A stretch of DNA of 40,537 nucleotides from CAZWLD01 sp964634685 (GCA_964634685.1 CAZWLD010000017.1:1-40537); one strand, 5' to 3'. Counted from the first letter of the stretch, positions 7,682-15,872 are shown. Made by a program: numbers and translations. Notes: generated by a model not told the origin, from the sequence alone.

Positions 7682-7860
7682 TTTTTCACCCCTTGATGCC
7701 AAAATGCACCTTTCTCCTTTTTAAACTTATTTATTATCAATATAAAACCTATAATCGCTATAAAAACTATTTTATCATTATTATACCAATATTATTTTGC
7801 TTATTCAATAAGAAATTGTTAATTTTTGGAATAAAATGCTTAAACACAATAATCTTCTGT

Positions 7861-9468
7861 TTATTTTTTTACATCATCATTGATAAATGCCGCCGAACCA
7901 TAGGCCTTAAGAGGTCTTCCATTTTCATCACACTCAAGTGTATATCTAACCAAAAAAGGAATGCGATCAGCTGTTAATGGGATAACCGCTTCTAAATGCT
8001 TTACTCCATTTGCTAGCTGCTTATGCCAATCACGATACATATCCGCATAATCAGCCGGGAAAATTCCATTTTCAATTACAGGCTCCGGATAATTTTCTAG
8101 TACTGCTGGAAGCTTTAAATCACGCATACAGCGGAAACATGGTCGCATTATTTTAGTTGACACATCATATTCCCAAGCATAAACGTTGATTTGCTCGCTA
8201 GCATAACGAAATCTCTTTTCTGATAACGCAAGCTCATCATAGCTTCTTACTTGATTTGTAATATTATAAATTGTCTCAAGGAAAAGATATTCGTTGCTGT
8301 TGGTACCAATTATTTGAATTCGACTCTCAATACAAATTAAATCCTCACCGCAGCACTTTGAAGAAAATGTTCGCCAGATAATGCATTTTTCTTCCTTTTT
8401 AGTTTGAATTGCCCGTAAAATAGTTTCCTCATAAGTCCTAAAGGAATCATCCTTATATGTTGATAAAAAATCCGAATTTATAACATCAAATTCATTCAAA
8501 TTCATGCCAAGCTCATCGCCATACTTACGATTAACCTTTAAAATCTCAATATTATGATCATGGTAAGAAAAAATAGCTGATGCCGGCATTAAATTATTGA
8601 AGAAATAAGTTCCTGCGGAATTTGGATCCCAAAGCTCCTTGGTATCAAATTCATAAAGACCTTTGATACAATTACCAATAGCGGCCTCATGATTTAATGA
8701 TATCATCTTATTTTCAAATTCTTTCTCTTCAACTGGCTTTGAATACAAAAAACCTTGAATGTAATTACAACCAATTGATAGTAAATAGTCTGCTTGTTCA
8801 TCACTTTCAACACCCTCCGCAATAATCGGTGTATTAAGCCACTTAGCCATATTCACAATTGAAGAAATAATTATTCCCTCACGACCATTATTACATCCAC
8901 TTAAAAACCTTAAATCCAATTTAATAACATCAAATTCTAAATCCTTTAAAATATTTAAAGATGAATAACCAGACCCAAAATCATCCATTTCAACTAAATA
9001 GCCATATTGATGAAATTTTTCTAATGAACAACTGATTATCGTCATTCCGTCAATCGCTGCCGATTCGGTAATCTCAATTCTCAATAGTCGAACTGGAATA
9101 TCATATTGCTTTCTTATTTCTTCAAGCTTTTCTACAAGCTTTTCATCAAGCAAATCATAACGAGATAAATTTATAGAAATCGGAACGGGATTTTGGTTAT
9201 TATTTATGCATTTCTTCAAAAACTTGCAAACACATTCAAAAATATGTAAATCCGCTTTTACGATTAAACCATTTTTTTCAAACACCGGAATAAAATCATT
9301 AGGATATTGAATGCCAAAATCAGGATCAATAAAGCGCATTAGGGCCTCTGCTCCTACTAATCGTTTCGTTGAATGATTTATCTGCATTTGGTAAAATGGA
9401 CAAATATAATTTTTTTCAATAGCTTCTTCAAATCTTTTAATAAGCTCCTCTTCATTCATTCTTCTCAT
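7861..9468 (-). CDS. EAL-domain c-di-GMP phosphodiesterase with C-terminal PAS-like region
   Basis: Residues about 5-255 form a full EAL domain. Metal and catalytic residues are in place: E41 of EALMR, N100 in INLSR, E132 in EITES, D162-D163 in DDFGSGYSS, K183 in IKLDL, E218/E221 in AEGVES and Q238 in YIQGF. Hydrolysis of c-di-GMP to pGpG is therefore expected. Residues about 270-535 resemble two PAS-like folds (YFFNNLMPASAIFSYHDHNIEILKVN-type and a YAWEYDV stretch). Sensory part after EAL is the reverse of the common order. No GGDEF domain and no membrane segment. GGGAGG at 9474-9479 lies 5 bases before ATG 9468. It is flanked upstream by a terminator, so it probably has its own promoter. 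Confidence 0.9.
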   Translation of the reverse strand: MRRMNEEELIKRFEEAIEKNYICPFYQMQINHSTKRLVGAEALMRFIDPDFGIQYPNDFIPVFEKNGLIVKADLHIFECVCKFLKKCINNNQNPVPISINLSRYDLLDEKLVEKLEEIRKQYDIPVRLLRIEITESAAIDGMTIISCSLEKFHQYGYLVEMDDFGSGYSSLNILKDLEFDVIKLDLRFLSGCNNGREGIIISSIVNMAKWLNTPIIAEGVESDEQADYLLSIGCNYIQGFLYSKPVEEKEFENKMISLNHEAAIGNCIKGLYEFDTKELWDPNSAGTYFFNNLMPASAIFSYHDHNIEILKVNRKYGDELGMNLNEFDVINSDFLSTYKDDSFRTYEETILRAIQTKKEEKCIIWRTFSSKCCGEDLICIESRIQIIGTNSNEYLFLETIYNITNQVRSYDELALSEKRFRYASEQINVYAWEYDVSTKIMRPCFRCMRDLKLPAVLENYPEPVIENGIFPADYADMYRDWHKQLANGVKHLEAVIPLTADRIPFLVRYTLECDENGRPLKAYGSAAFINDDVKK

Positions 9469-9591
9469 AAAAGCCTCCCAAATAACATCAAATTATGACA
9501 TATTCTTTATCTTATTTATACAATAAAAACGCCTATTTTTCAAGGCTTATCACGTTTCTTTAAATAAATATAGTAACATAAATGCAGTAAG

Positions 9592-9635
9592 AAAAAAAAT
9601 TCCCTCATAAGCCCAAACAAGGCCCAGAAAGAATT
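9592..9635 (-). terminator. Intrinsic terminator after the small membrane protein
   Basis: Minus strand AATTCTTTC (9627-9635) pairs with GAGGGAATT (9598-9606), with a possible inner GCC/GGC pairing, then eight T. The remainder of 9469-9675 is AT-rich and holds no gene I can see. Confidence 0.65.
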
Positions 9636-9675
9636 ACTTTTAAAAATATATATCAAAATCTATTTTCCCAATGAA

Positions 9676-10071
9676 CTAAACATATAGCTTAACAATTCCA
9701 ACAATATATATCACTTCATAAATCAAAAAGCCAAACAAAGCCAAGGAAATAATTAAATTTGTTATGGCTAGTCCTCGTTCATAGCGAAAACGACGAGAAT
9801 TAACAATCATCACAATCAATTGATAGAAAGTCATTAAGGGTGTTTCTAATAAAAGTCCAAAGGTAAATGGAACTAAAAAAATTAAGCCAATAATCATATA
9901 AATATTATGCTCACTATTAAAAAGCTTATTTACATAATAAAAACCAAAAAATCCTAAGACAACAACAAAAAGATGGATTAAGGAATAGGCTAATCTTTTC
10001 CCAGATGTGCCATCCGCAATATTTGTCAAATGGTCGACAACCCCAAATAATGATTTAACAAGCTTCAACAC
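9676..10071 (-). CDS. Small integral membrane protein of unknown function
   Basis: About 131 residues with probably three helices: roughly LAYSLIHLFVVVLGFFGFYY, IYMIIGLIFLVPFTFGLLL with TPLMTFYQLIVMIV, and LAITNLIISLALFGFLIYEV. No lipobox, no catalytic motif. The frame opens at GTG 10077, but this lies inside the ribosome site AGAGGTGA (10074-10081). GTG 10071 or TTG 10068 are the realistic starts. It is a single gene with a terminator before and after it. I do not recognise a family. Confidence 0.65.
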   Translation of the reverse strand: MLKLVKSLFGVVDHLTNIADGTSGKRLAYSLIHLFVVVLGFFGFYYVNKLFNSEHNIYMIIGLIFLVPFTFGLLLETPLMTFYQLIVMIVNSRRFRYERGLAITNLIISLALFGFLIYEVIYIVGIVKLYV

Positions 10072-10112
10072 CCTCACCTCTACTTCTATTTTACCAAAAA
10101 ATTCTTTTTTTT

Positions 10113-10146
10113 TGCAAAAAAAGTATTTGTAAAAAACAAATACTTT
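10113..10146 (-). terminator. Intrinsic terminator after the HtrA-like protease
   Basis: Minus strand AAAGTATTTG pairs perfectly with CAAATACTTT (10120-10129 with 10137-10146), followed by a T-run. Confidence 0.9.
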
Positions 10147-10150
10147 AAAC

Positions 10151-11032
10151 TTAACTTAATGTAAATCCATTAGCTGTCAAGTATTCAATTACCTTTTCAA
10201 TTGGAATGGCATATCCAGCTAGAAAATCACCATTTTCATCAACTGATCCCGCATAGTTAATTCCAACTATTTCCCCCTTTAAATTAATCAAAACGCCACC
10301 GCTTGAGCCATGATTAATTGGCGCATCATGGCAAATTACCTCGAATTTGACATTTGAAACATCCGTTGAGTCCTCTAAAGTAACGTTCTCATATTTAACG
10401 ACATTTCCAATTGTAATTGTGTTGTTTTGGCCCTCAGGTTGACCGATTGCGATGACAAAATCACCAACGACAGGATTTGTTTTTTGAATATTTAAAGGCT
10501 TGAGCTCTAAAGATGAGTCGCTACGCTTACTAAATCTTAAAACCGCCAAATCATAATCAGCTGATGAACAAATTAGGGAACCATTATAAGAATAGCCTTT
10601 ATAATCCGTTATCGTATATTTTTTTGATGTACATTGAGAATCAATATTGGTAACATGATTATTTGTTAAACAATAAAAACAATCATTATTCTCCGCAAAA
10701 ATAACACCGCTTCCTTGACCACCTGTAACTGGAGTTTGAAAAATTCCCACTCCAATATATCCTGTTGTGACTATTTTAACATTACTTTTAATATATTCTA
10801 ATGAAGTTTCATTTAAGCTTTCCATAATATCGGCGTACGTAATCTCATCATTTTTTAAAGCCTCTAATTGCTTATTTAAACGATTAATTTCCTGCTTTAG
10901 CTTCGCATTTTCGCTAGATTCAGACGTATCACTTGAATTACTGCTATTAAAAATATCAAATAATGAGTCCCCACAACCAGCACAAGAGAACACTAAAAAT
11001 ATTAATAACATAAACGAAAAAATCTTTTTCAT
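10151..11032 (-). CDS. HtrA/DegP-like trypsin-fold serine protease, lipoprotein
   Basis: Signal MKKIFSFMLLIFLVFSCAGC with a lipid-anchor Cys at 20 (lipobox C-A-G-C, unusual Cys at -3). Then a Ser-rich linker and a short coiled coil (residues about 43-62), followed by the protease domain with H126 in TNNHVT, D161 in YDLAVLRF and S244 in HGSSGG. All three triad residues are present, so it should be active outside the membrane, probably in envelope protein quality control. There is no PDZ domain. GAGG with 7-base spacing selects ATG 11032; the longer frame to 11101 would bury the signal. It lies downstream of a lone receiver gene but has its own extended -10. Confidence 0.88.
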   Translation of the reverse strand: MKKIFSFMLLIFLVFSCAGCGDSLFDIFNSSNSSDTSESSENAKLKQEINRLNKQLEALKNDEITYADIMESLNETSLEYIKSNVKIVTTGYIGVGIFQTPVTGGQGSGVIFAENNDCFYCLTNNHVTNIDSQCTSKKYTITDYKGYSYNGSLICSSADYDLAVLRFSKRSDSSLELKPLNIQKTNPVVGDFVIAIGQPEGQNNTITIGNVVKYENVTLEDSTDVSNVKFEVICHDAPINHGSSGGVLINLKGEIVGINYAGSVDENGDFLAGYAIPIEKVIEYLTANGFTLS

Positions 11033-11051
11033 ATCTTCACCTCGCAATTTA

Positions 11052-11060
11052 ATTGTAGCA
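11052..11060 (-). promoter_or_regulatory. Extended -10 promoter of the protease gene
   Basis: Minus strand TGCTACAAT, 20 bases upstream of the ATG; no clear -35 box. Confidence 0.4.
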
Positions 11061-11119
11061 CAACGAAATTCAATATAAAAGCAATCCCCCGTTTTTTTCA
11101 CAAAAATAACACAATTTTC

Positions 11120-11473
11120 CTAAGATATATATGCTAGCTCTTCATCAATTACTTCTTTAAAAAAGGATAAATTAATCGGCTTTTCAAGATAAAATTTTGC
11201 CCCTAAATTCAAGACCTTATTCTTAATAAATTTTTCACTAATACTCGAAACCACAATAACCTTTGTCATTGTCCCTATCTCTTTAATTATTTCTAAACCT
11301 GATTTATTTGGCATAATAATGTCCAAAATCACTAAATCCGGCTGATATTTTTTAATAATCTCCAACGTATTGTTAGGATTTGTGATAGCCTTTATCTCAT
11401 ACCTATTTTTTAAAACCTCCTCCATTAAATATATTTCCAAAAGATAATCCTCAATAATCAATATTTTTTTCAC
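11120..11473 (-). CDS. Stand-alone response-regulator receiver protein
   Basis: A CheY-like receiver domain and nothing else (117 residues). Acidic pocket E8-D9, phospho-acceptor D51 in LVILDIIMP, switch Ser in VVSS and the conserved Lys in YLEKP are all present. It should accept phosphate from a histidine kinase and act by protein contact. No kinase or output gene is in the window. The start is GTG 11473, with AGGAGGAGG ending 9 bases upstream. It is divergent from the amidase and precedes the protease gene in the same direction, with an 87-base gap. Confidence 0.88.
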   Translation of the reverse strand: MKKILIIEDYLLEIYLMEEVLKNRYEIKAITNPNNTLEIIKKYQPDLVILDIIMPNKSGLEIIKEIGTMTKVIVVSSISEKFIKNKVLNLGAKFYLEKPINLSFFKEVIDEELAYIS

Positions 11474-11509
11474 CTAATTTTTCCTCCTCCTTTTTATCTT
11501 GTCCAATGT

Positions 11510-11539
11510 GTGACAAATAATACAGGTATTCATATATTA
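11510..11539 (+). promoter_or_regulatory. Promoter of the amidase gene, possibly sporulation-type
   Basis: GTGACA (11510-11515), 17 bases, TATATT (11533-11538) can be read as a weak sigma-A promoter. The overlapping CATATATTA (11531-11539) matches the sigma-K -10 pattern CATAnnnTA, with AC 16 bases upstream (11513-11514), and is close to the sigma-E -10. Which sigma factor is used cannot be decided by eye. Confidence 0.45.
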
Positions 11540-11554
11540 TAACGAGGTGAAAAA

Positions 11555-12421
11555 ATGGTTGTAATTGACCCCGGTCATGGTGGTGAAGACATTGGCGGAG
11601 GGAGTAATAATTACTGGCTAGAAAAAAATCTTACCCTAAAAATATCTGAATATGAATACAATCGCTTCAAGGAATTAGGAATTCCCGTTGCGATGACCCG
11701 CTACACTGATGAAACACTTACTCCCCAGGAACGCGTAAATCGAGCGAAGGCCGCTTTTGGCGCTAATAACAATGTCATCCTCATCTCAAATCATATCAAT
11801 AACGATTATGGAAATTTTGATGGCGCGGAATTTATTTATTCAATCAATGATACTCCGGAGCTAGCCAATAAGCTCGCATCCGATTTTAAGGCAGCTGGCC
11901 AAAACGTCAATCGCATTTTCACAAGGCGCAATAGTGCTGGAAATGATTTTTACTACATCATCCGTGATACATATCCGATGAAATCAGTAATTATCGAATA
12001 CGGCTTTGCCGATTCAAAAAAGGATGATATAGCGCAGCTAAGAGATAATTGGCAGGTTTTAGCCGAAGCCACCGTTAAGGCCGTTGCGGAATATTTAGGA
12101 TATCCTTATAAAACCGATAATACCTTCTACAATTACACAGTCAAAAAGGATGATTCTTTATACAAAATCGCTAACAAGACAAATACTACCGTTGATGAAC
12201 TGATGAAATACAATGGTCTTATGGGCACGGTTATTTACCCAAATCAAATCATAAAAATTCCAAACAATCGATCTTATGATATCTATACAACAAAGCCCCA
12301 AGAAACCATTGAATCAATCGCCATCAAAAATAATATACCTATTGATATAATACTTGAAAAAAATAATATTTATGTCTATCAATTAATGCCAAATCAAGAA
12401 ATCTTTATTCCTAAAAAATAA
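11555..12421 (+). CDS. N-acetylmuramoyl-L-alanine amidase (Amidase_3) with two LysM domains
   Basis: Residues 1-182 are a zinc amidase: H8 in DPGHGG, E23, H80 in SNHIN and catalytic E148 in IIEYGF. Two LysM peptidoglycan-binding modules follow at about 192-236 and 241-286. It cuts the bond between muramic acid and L-alanine in the wall. There is no signal peptide: MVVIDPGHGG opens the catalytic domain directly. This fits either a mother-cell lysin like CwlC, which is released on lysis, or a phage-type endolysin needing a holin. No phage genes are near, and the neighbour is YlbJ-like, so I favour a sporulation role. GAGGTGA precedes ATG 11555. Confidence 0.9.
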   Translation: MVVIDPGHGGEDIGGGSNNYWLEKNLTLKISEYEYNRFKELGIPVAMTRYTDETLTPQERVNRAKAAFGANNNVILISNHINNDYGNFDGAEFIYSINDTPELANKLASDFKAAGQNVNRIFTRRNSAGNDFYYIIRDTYPMKSVIIEYGFADSKKDDIAQLRDNWQVLAEATVKAVAEYLGYPYKTDNTFYNYTVKKDDSLYKIANKTNTTVDELMKYNGLMGTVIYPNQIIKIPNNRSYDIYTTKPQETIESIAIKNNIPIDIILEKNNIYVYQLMPNQEIFIPKK

Positions 12422-12423
12422 AT

Positions 12424-12466
12424 AATAAGCATAAAATCTGATAGGTGATTTTATGCTTATTTTTCT
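12424..12466 (+). terminator. Hairpin between amidase and YlbJ-like genes, covering the latter's start codon
   Basis: A perfect 15-bp stem (12424-12438 with 12447-12461) closes an 8-base loop and is followed by TTTCTTTT. The ribosome site AGGTGA (12443-12448) lies in the loop and first stem pairs; the ATG at 12453-12455 is inside the stem. Confidence 0.75.
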
Positions 12467-13274
12467 TTTATTAATCTTTTTAATTATAAATTCATCAATT
12501 GTTTCTTCCGCAATCATCAACACAACCACTCTTTTTATGCAAAGAATCATGCCCAATATGATTATTTATTTTTTTATCATTGATCTTATCATCAATACGA
12601 AAGTAATCAATCGGATTGGAAGACTTTTTCATCCTCTATGTAAAATCATGTTTAATAGTCCAACCCCTTTAGTCTCTTCTATCATTATCCTGTCCCCCTT
12701 TTTAGGATGTCCCTCCAATGTCAAATTAATTGACTCTTTGTATAAACAAAAGAAAATAAGCCAAAAAAACGCTCGGATTCTTTTAGCTTCAACGCCCCTT
12801 CCATCCTTGGCCTTTGTCCTTTCCATCGCCCAAAAATTTCCCAATAAGGAGCTTTTTATCATCATACCCTTAATATCCAATATTCTTATTGGCATCGCCT
12901 TACGTTTTCTTTTTGAGTCTGAAGATAATCAAGCATTAACCGGAAAGTATAGCTTTAATGATTCGGTGAAAAAAAACCTTAACCTTTTATTTCAAATTTT
13001 TGTCATCATATGCTTTTGTAATTGTATGGTTGAGATTATATCTGGATATCTATCCATAAATAAAGAGCTTTTAGGCCTATTAGAATTGTCTATTGGCCTC
13101 ATTAACACGCAAAATCCCTATTTCTTTTTAATCTTTACCTCTTTTTTAGGCTTTTCCATTCATCTTCAGACCTATTCCATTATAAATAAAAGCCTTCCCT
13201 ACTATTCATTTCTTTTGGGAAGACTTTTAAATATCATTATATCTTTAGCAATCTTTATTTTATTGACGCTTTGA
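12453..13274 (+). CDS. YlbJ-like sporulation integral membrane protein
   Basis: A 273-residue polytopic protein with about seven to eight helices. The order TTTLFMQRIMPNMIIYFFI, RIGRLFHPLCKIMF, LGCPSNVKLIDSLYKQKKIS and ILLASTPLPSLAFVLSIAQKF parallels YlbJ (PSLLPFFI, LEPLMRPLFNVPG, GFPAGAKL, TNSSNPLFI), a sporulation membrane protein with gate-type helices. It is shorter than the roughly 400-residue YlbJ. ATG 12453 follows AGGTGA by 4 bases, but both are caught in a strong hairpin. It follows the amidase and its last 20 bases overlap the convergent trmK gene. Transported substrate, if any, is unknown. Confidence 0.75.
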   Translation: MLIFLLLIFLIINSSIVSSAIINTTTLFMQRIMPNMIIYFFIIDLIINTKVINRIGRLFHPLCKIMFNSPTPLVSSIIILSPFLGCPSNVKLIDSLYKQKKISQKNARILLASTPLPSLAFVLSIAQKFPNKELFIIIPLISNILIGIALRFLFESEDNQALTGKYSFNDSVKKNLNLLFQIFVIICFCNCMVEIISGYLSINKELLGLLELSIGLINTQNPYFFLIFTSFLGFSIHLQTYSIINKSLPYYSFLLGRLLNIIISLAIFILLTL

Positions 13275-13896
13275 TAAATTCAATCTTATTAATAATTTCC
13301 TCTTGATTCTTGACCTTAGCTAAATCAATTCTTTCTAAAGAATTGAGAAGCATTTTTTGTTTTTTTACAAAGGTTTCATCTTGCCTTTTTAAATTAATTG
13401 GTCCAAAGGCCAATTCGAGAGAATTTAAAACCATTTTTCCTTTTTTGGCTTGGATAATTTCGTAAAAATGATTACGATCAAAAACTATTTTTTCATCCGT
13501 AATCCAATAATCATTATCCATAAGCCATTTTCGAACTAATAAAGCCTCATTATTTGGAGATAAAACCAAACAAAAATCGCGATTGTGCTTTCCTTTAGCC
13601 AAAATATTCCTAATCAAATATCCGCCCATTCCCGCAATTAAAATACAATCAACATCCATAGATAAATCAGTCATTCCATCCTTTAGACTTGGAATTACCT
13701 TCGATGAAAGCCCCGAATTTTCGATATTCTCCCGAGCTTGAGCCAAAGGGCCTGGGTTGATATCACAAGCATAGGCCTTAGAAACTATCCCTCTTTTGAC
13801 AGCCTCAATTGAAGCATAGCCATGGTCAGCCCCAATATCCGCAAGGGTTGTCCCATCAATTAATTTTAGGCATTCCGAAAGACGTTTAGACAGCAC
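13255..13896 (-). CDS. trmK: tRNA (adenine(22)-N1)-methyltransferase TrmK
   Basis: Class I SAM methyltransferase that makes m1A22 in tRNA. SAM motif DIGADHGYASIEAVKRG, acidic CDINPGPL, then IAGMGGYLIRNIL and the SPNNEALLVRKWL stretch that matches TrmK. Length (213) is slightly shorter than the usual 230 or so. The start is GTG 13896 with AAGGAG 7 bases upstream; it overlaps the end of the second sigma-factor gene by 11 bases. It is the last gene of the glyS-dnaG-rpoD-sigma operon, as in other Firmicutes where trmK follows rpoD. The 3' end overlaps the convergent YlbJ-like gene by 20 bases. Confidence 0.92.
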   Translation of the reverse strand: MLSKRLSECLKLIDGTTLADIGADHGYASIEAVKRGIVSKAYACDINPGPLAQARENIENSGLSSKVIPSLKDGMTDLSMDVDCILIAGMGGYLIRNILAKGKHNRDFCLVLSPNNEALLVRKWLMDNDYWITDEKIVFDRNHFYEIIQAKKGKMVLNSLELAFGPINLKRQDETFVKKQKMLLNSLERIDLAKVKNQEEIINKIEFIKASIK

Positions 13897-14626
13897 GATT
13901 ATTCTCCTTCATTTTGGCAATTGCCGTATTGTGAATTTGTCTTATTCGTTCACTTGACATTTGATATACTTCTGCCAATTCTTTAAAATTATAGCTTTTG
14001 TCAAAGCCGATACCATAATAACGACAGACAATATCCTTTTCCTTTTCATCAAGCAATGAAAGATTATCATTAACAATATCCTTAATGTCACTAACGATAT
14101 CTGAAGGCTCTTTATGATCAAATTCTAAATTACAAACAACCGAAGGAAGAATTTGGATTAAACGAATATATAAGGTATCATATCCAAGCTCGTTAGCTAG
14201 ATAGCTATCAGATGGCATCGTTCCATATTTTTGATTATATTTTTCCGTGGCTTTACTAATTTTATTGAAATCACTTCTTATATGACGGGGAAGATTAATA
14301 AAATCATCCTCATAAAAGCCATCAATGATTGCATTTCGGATATAAGGAACCGCTAAGGTTGAAAACCGACCCTTCGTGTAATCAAAATGATTAGCAGCGT
14401 TGATTAACCCCATTTGACCGTTTTGAATCGCATCAATTGATTTCGTTTTGGTTATACTAAAGGCTATTTTAAAAACAAGACGATAATTCTTTTCCACAAG
14501 TTTATTTCGAGCCGATAAAAAATTCTCTGATGAAGGGTCATTTTCCAACAAAATGGCTCCTAATTCTCTTTCTTCATCTAAGGACAATAATTCATCATCT
14601 AAATCCTCATAATAAGCTTGATTCAT
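13886..14626 (-). CDS. Second sigma-70 family factor, divergent from RpoD
   Basis: A 246-residue sigma factor with region 2 (about 40-105), region 3 (120-170) and region 4 (190-240). Region 4.2 ELAEVYQMSSERIRQIHNTAIAKMK keeps the RpoD-like ERIRQI helix. Region 2.3 reads FSTLAVPYIRNAI where RpoD has FSTYATWWIRQAI: the aromatic pair that melts the -10 is replaced by Pro-Tyr, as in sporulation/stress sigma factors (FSTYAVPMI). Region 1.1 is absent. TTG 14629 opens the frame, but GGGGG 7 bases before ATG 14626 decides the start. The ribosome site lies at the end of rpoD, so the two are co-translated. Target promoters are unknown. Confidence 0.85.
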   Translation of the reverse strand: MNQAYYEDLDDELLSLDEERELGAILLENDPSSENFLSARNKLVEKNYRLVFKIAFSITKTKSIDAIQNGQMGLINAANHFDYTKGRFSTLAVPYIRNAIIDGFYEDDFINLPRHIRSDFNKISKATEKYNQKYGTMPSDSYLANELGYDTLYIRLIQILPSVVCNLEFDHKEPSDIVSDIKDIVNDNLSLLDEKEKDIVCRYYGIGFDKSYNFKELAEVYQMSSERIRQIHNTAIAKMKENNRAV

Positions 14627-14639
14627 CAAATTACCCCCT

Positions 14640-15872
14640 TTATCGTTTGTTCATATAATCACGAATCTTTTTACTTCTTGATGGATGCTTAAGCTTACGC
14701 AAAGCCTTAGCCTCAATTTGACGAATACGCTCTCTGGTAACCCCAAACTCCTTGCCGACCTCTTCAAGGGTTCTCGTTCTTCCATCATATAAGCCAAAAC
14801 GCATTCGTAACACCTTTTCCTCACGGTCAGTTAATTGTGATAAAATCTCATTTAATTCCCGCTTAAGCATCTCCTTGGAAGTAAATTCAAATGGAGTGAT
14901 TCCATTTGGATCCTTAACGAAATCACCCAAGGATGAATCCTCTTCCTCACCAACAGGAGATTCTAAAGAAATCGGCTCTTGGGCAATCTTTTGAATCATT
15001 TGAACCTTTTCAACTGAAATACCCATTCTTTCCGCAACCTCCTCTGGATAAGGCTCACGGCTTAATTCCTGAACAAGCTGACGTTGAACTCGAACAAGCT
15101 TATTAATGGTCTCAACCATATGAACAGGAATTCGAATCGTACGAGCTTGATCGGCAACGGCACGAGTGATAGCTTGACGAATCCACCAAGTCGCATAGGT
15201 TGAAAATTTAAAGCCCTTTTCATAATCAAACTTATCAACGGCCTTCATAAGTCCCATATTACCCTCTTGAATCAAATCAAGAAATTGCATTCCGCGGCCA
15301 ACATAACGCTTCGCAATGGAGACAACCAAACGAAGGTTAGCTTCAACTAAGCGATTTTTGGCAGTTTCTGATTCACGAACCATTCTTTCTAAGGCATCTG
15401 ATTCATCGAGTTCAAGGATTTCGCCATTATTGCTGGCTTGATCAAGCTTTTCTTGAGCTGCCCGACCCTTACTGACCTTAATCGCAAGAATATTTTCATC
15501 ATTCTCAGATAAAAGGGGAATCCGACCAATTTCCTTTAAATACATTCGAACGGGATCATCAACCTTGATATTTGGACCTAAGTTTTCTAAATTATCTAAA
15601 GATAAATCTTCGATAAATTCATGCTCTAGGTCATCTAATTGATCAATATCAATATCATCATCAAAATCGACATCTAAAGAACCATCTAAAGGAATATCCA
15701 TATCCTTAACATCTTCACTAGTAATGTCAATACCCTTTTCATTAAGGAATTGCTCTATTTCATCATATTCCTCACTATCAGGATCACATTCGGCGGTGAT
15801 ATCACTTAATAAGACATAGCCTGTTCCCTTTGATTTTTGTAATAAGTCTTGTTTTAGCTTTTCTAAATCCAT
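14640..15872 (-). CDS. rpoD: RNA polymerase primary sigma factor RpoD (SigA)
   Basis: Housekeeping sigma factor, 410 residues. Acidic region 1.1-like N-terminus (about 1-90), region 1.2 PVRMYLKEIGRIPLLS, region 2 with KRYVGRGMQFLDLIQEGNMGLMKAV and YATWWIRQAITRA, region 3 REPYPEEVAERMG, and region 4 RMRFGLYDGRTRTLEEVG with ERIRQIEAKALRKLKHP. AGGTGG precedes ATG 15872. It follows dnaG by 12 bases and is followed by a second sigma-factor gene that is not part of the usual operon. Promoters across the window match its expected -35/-10 preference. Confidence 0.98.
   Translation of the reverse strand: MDLEKLKQDLLQKSKGTGYVLLSDITAECDPDSEEYDEIEQFLNEKGIDITSEDVKDMDIPLDGSLDVDFDDDIDIDQLDDLEHEFIEDLSLDNLENLGPNIKVDDPVRMYLKEIGRIPLLSENDENILAIKVSKGRAAQEKLDQASNNGEILELDESDALERMVRESETAKNRLVEANLRLVVSIAKRYVGRGMQFLDLIQEGNMGLMKAVDKFDYEKGFKFSTYATWWIRQAITRAVADQARTIRIPVHMVETINKLVRVQRQLVQELSREPYPEEVAERMGISVEKVQMIQKIAQEPISLESPVGEEEDSSLGDFVKDPNGITPFEFTSKEMLKRELNEILSQLTDREEKVLRMRFGLYDGRTRTLEEVGKEFGVTRERIRQIEAKALRKLKHPSRSKKIRDYMNKR

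Noticed and set aside
7552..7977. Plus-strand open frame across the lipoprotein/EAL gap
   Set aside because: AT-rich low-complexity translation antisense to two real genes; no translation signal.
11555..13274. Prophage lysis module (endolysin plus holin)
   Set aside because: The second protein is too long and YlbJ-like rather than holin-like, and no other phage genes are nearby.
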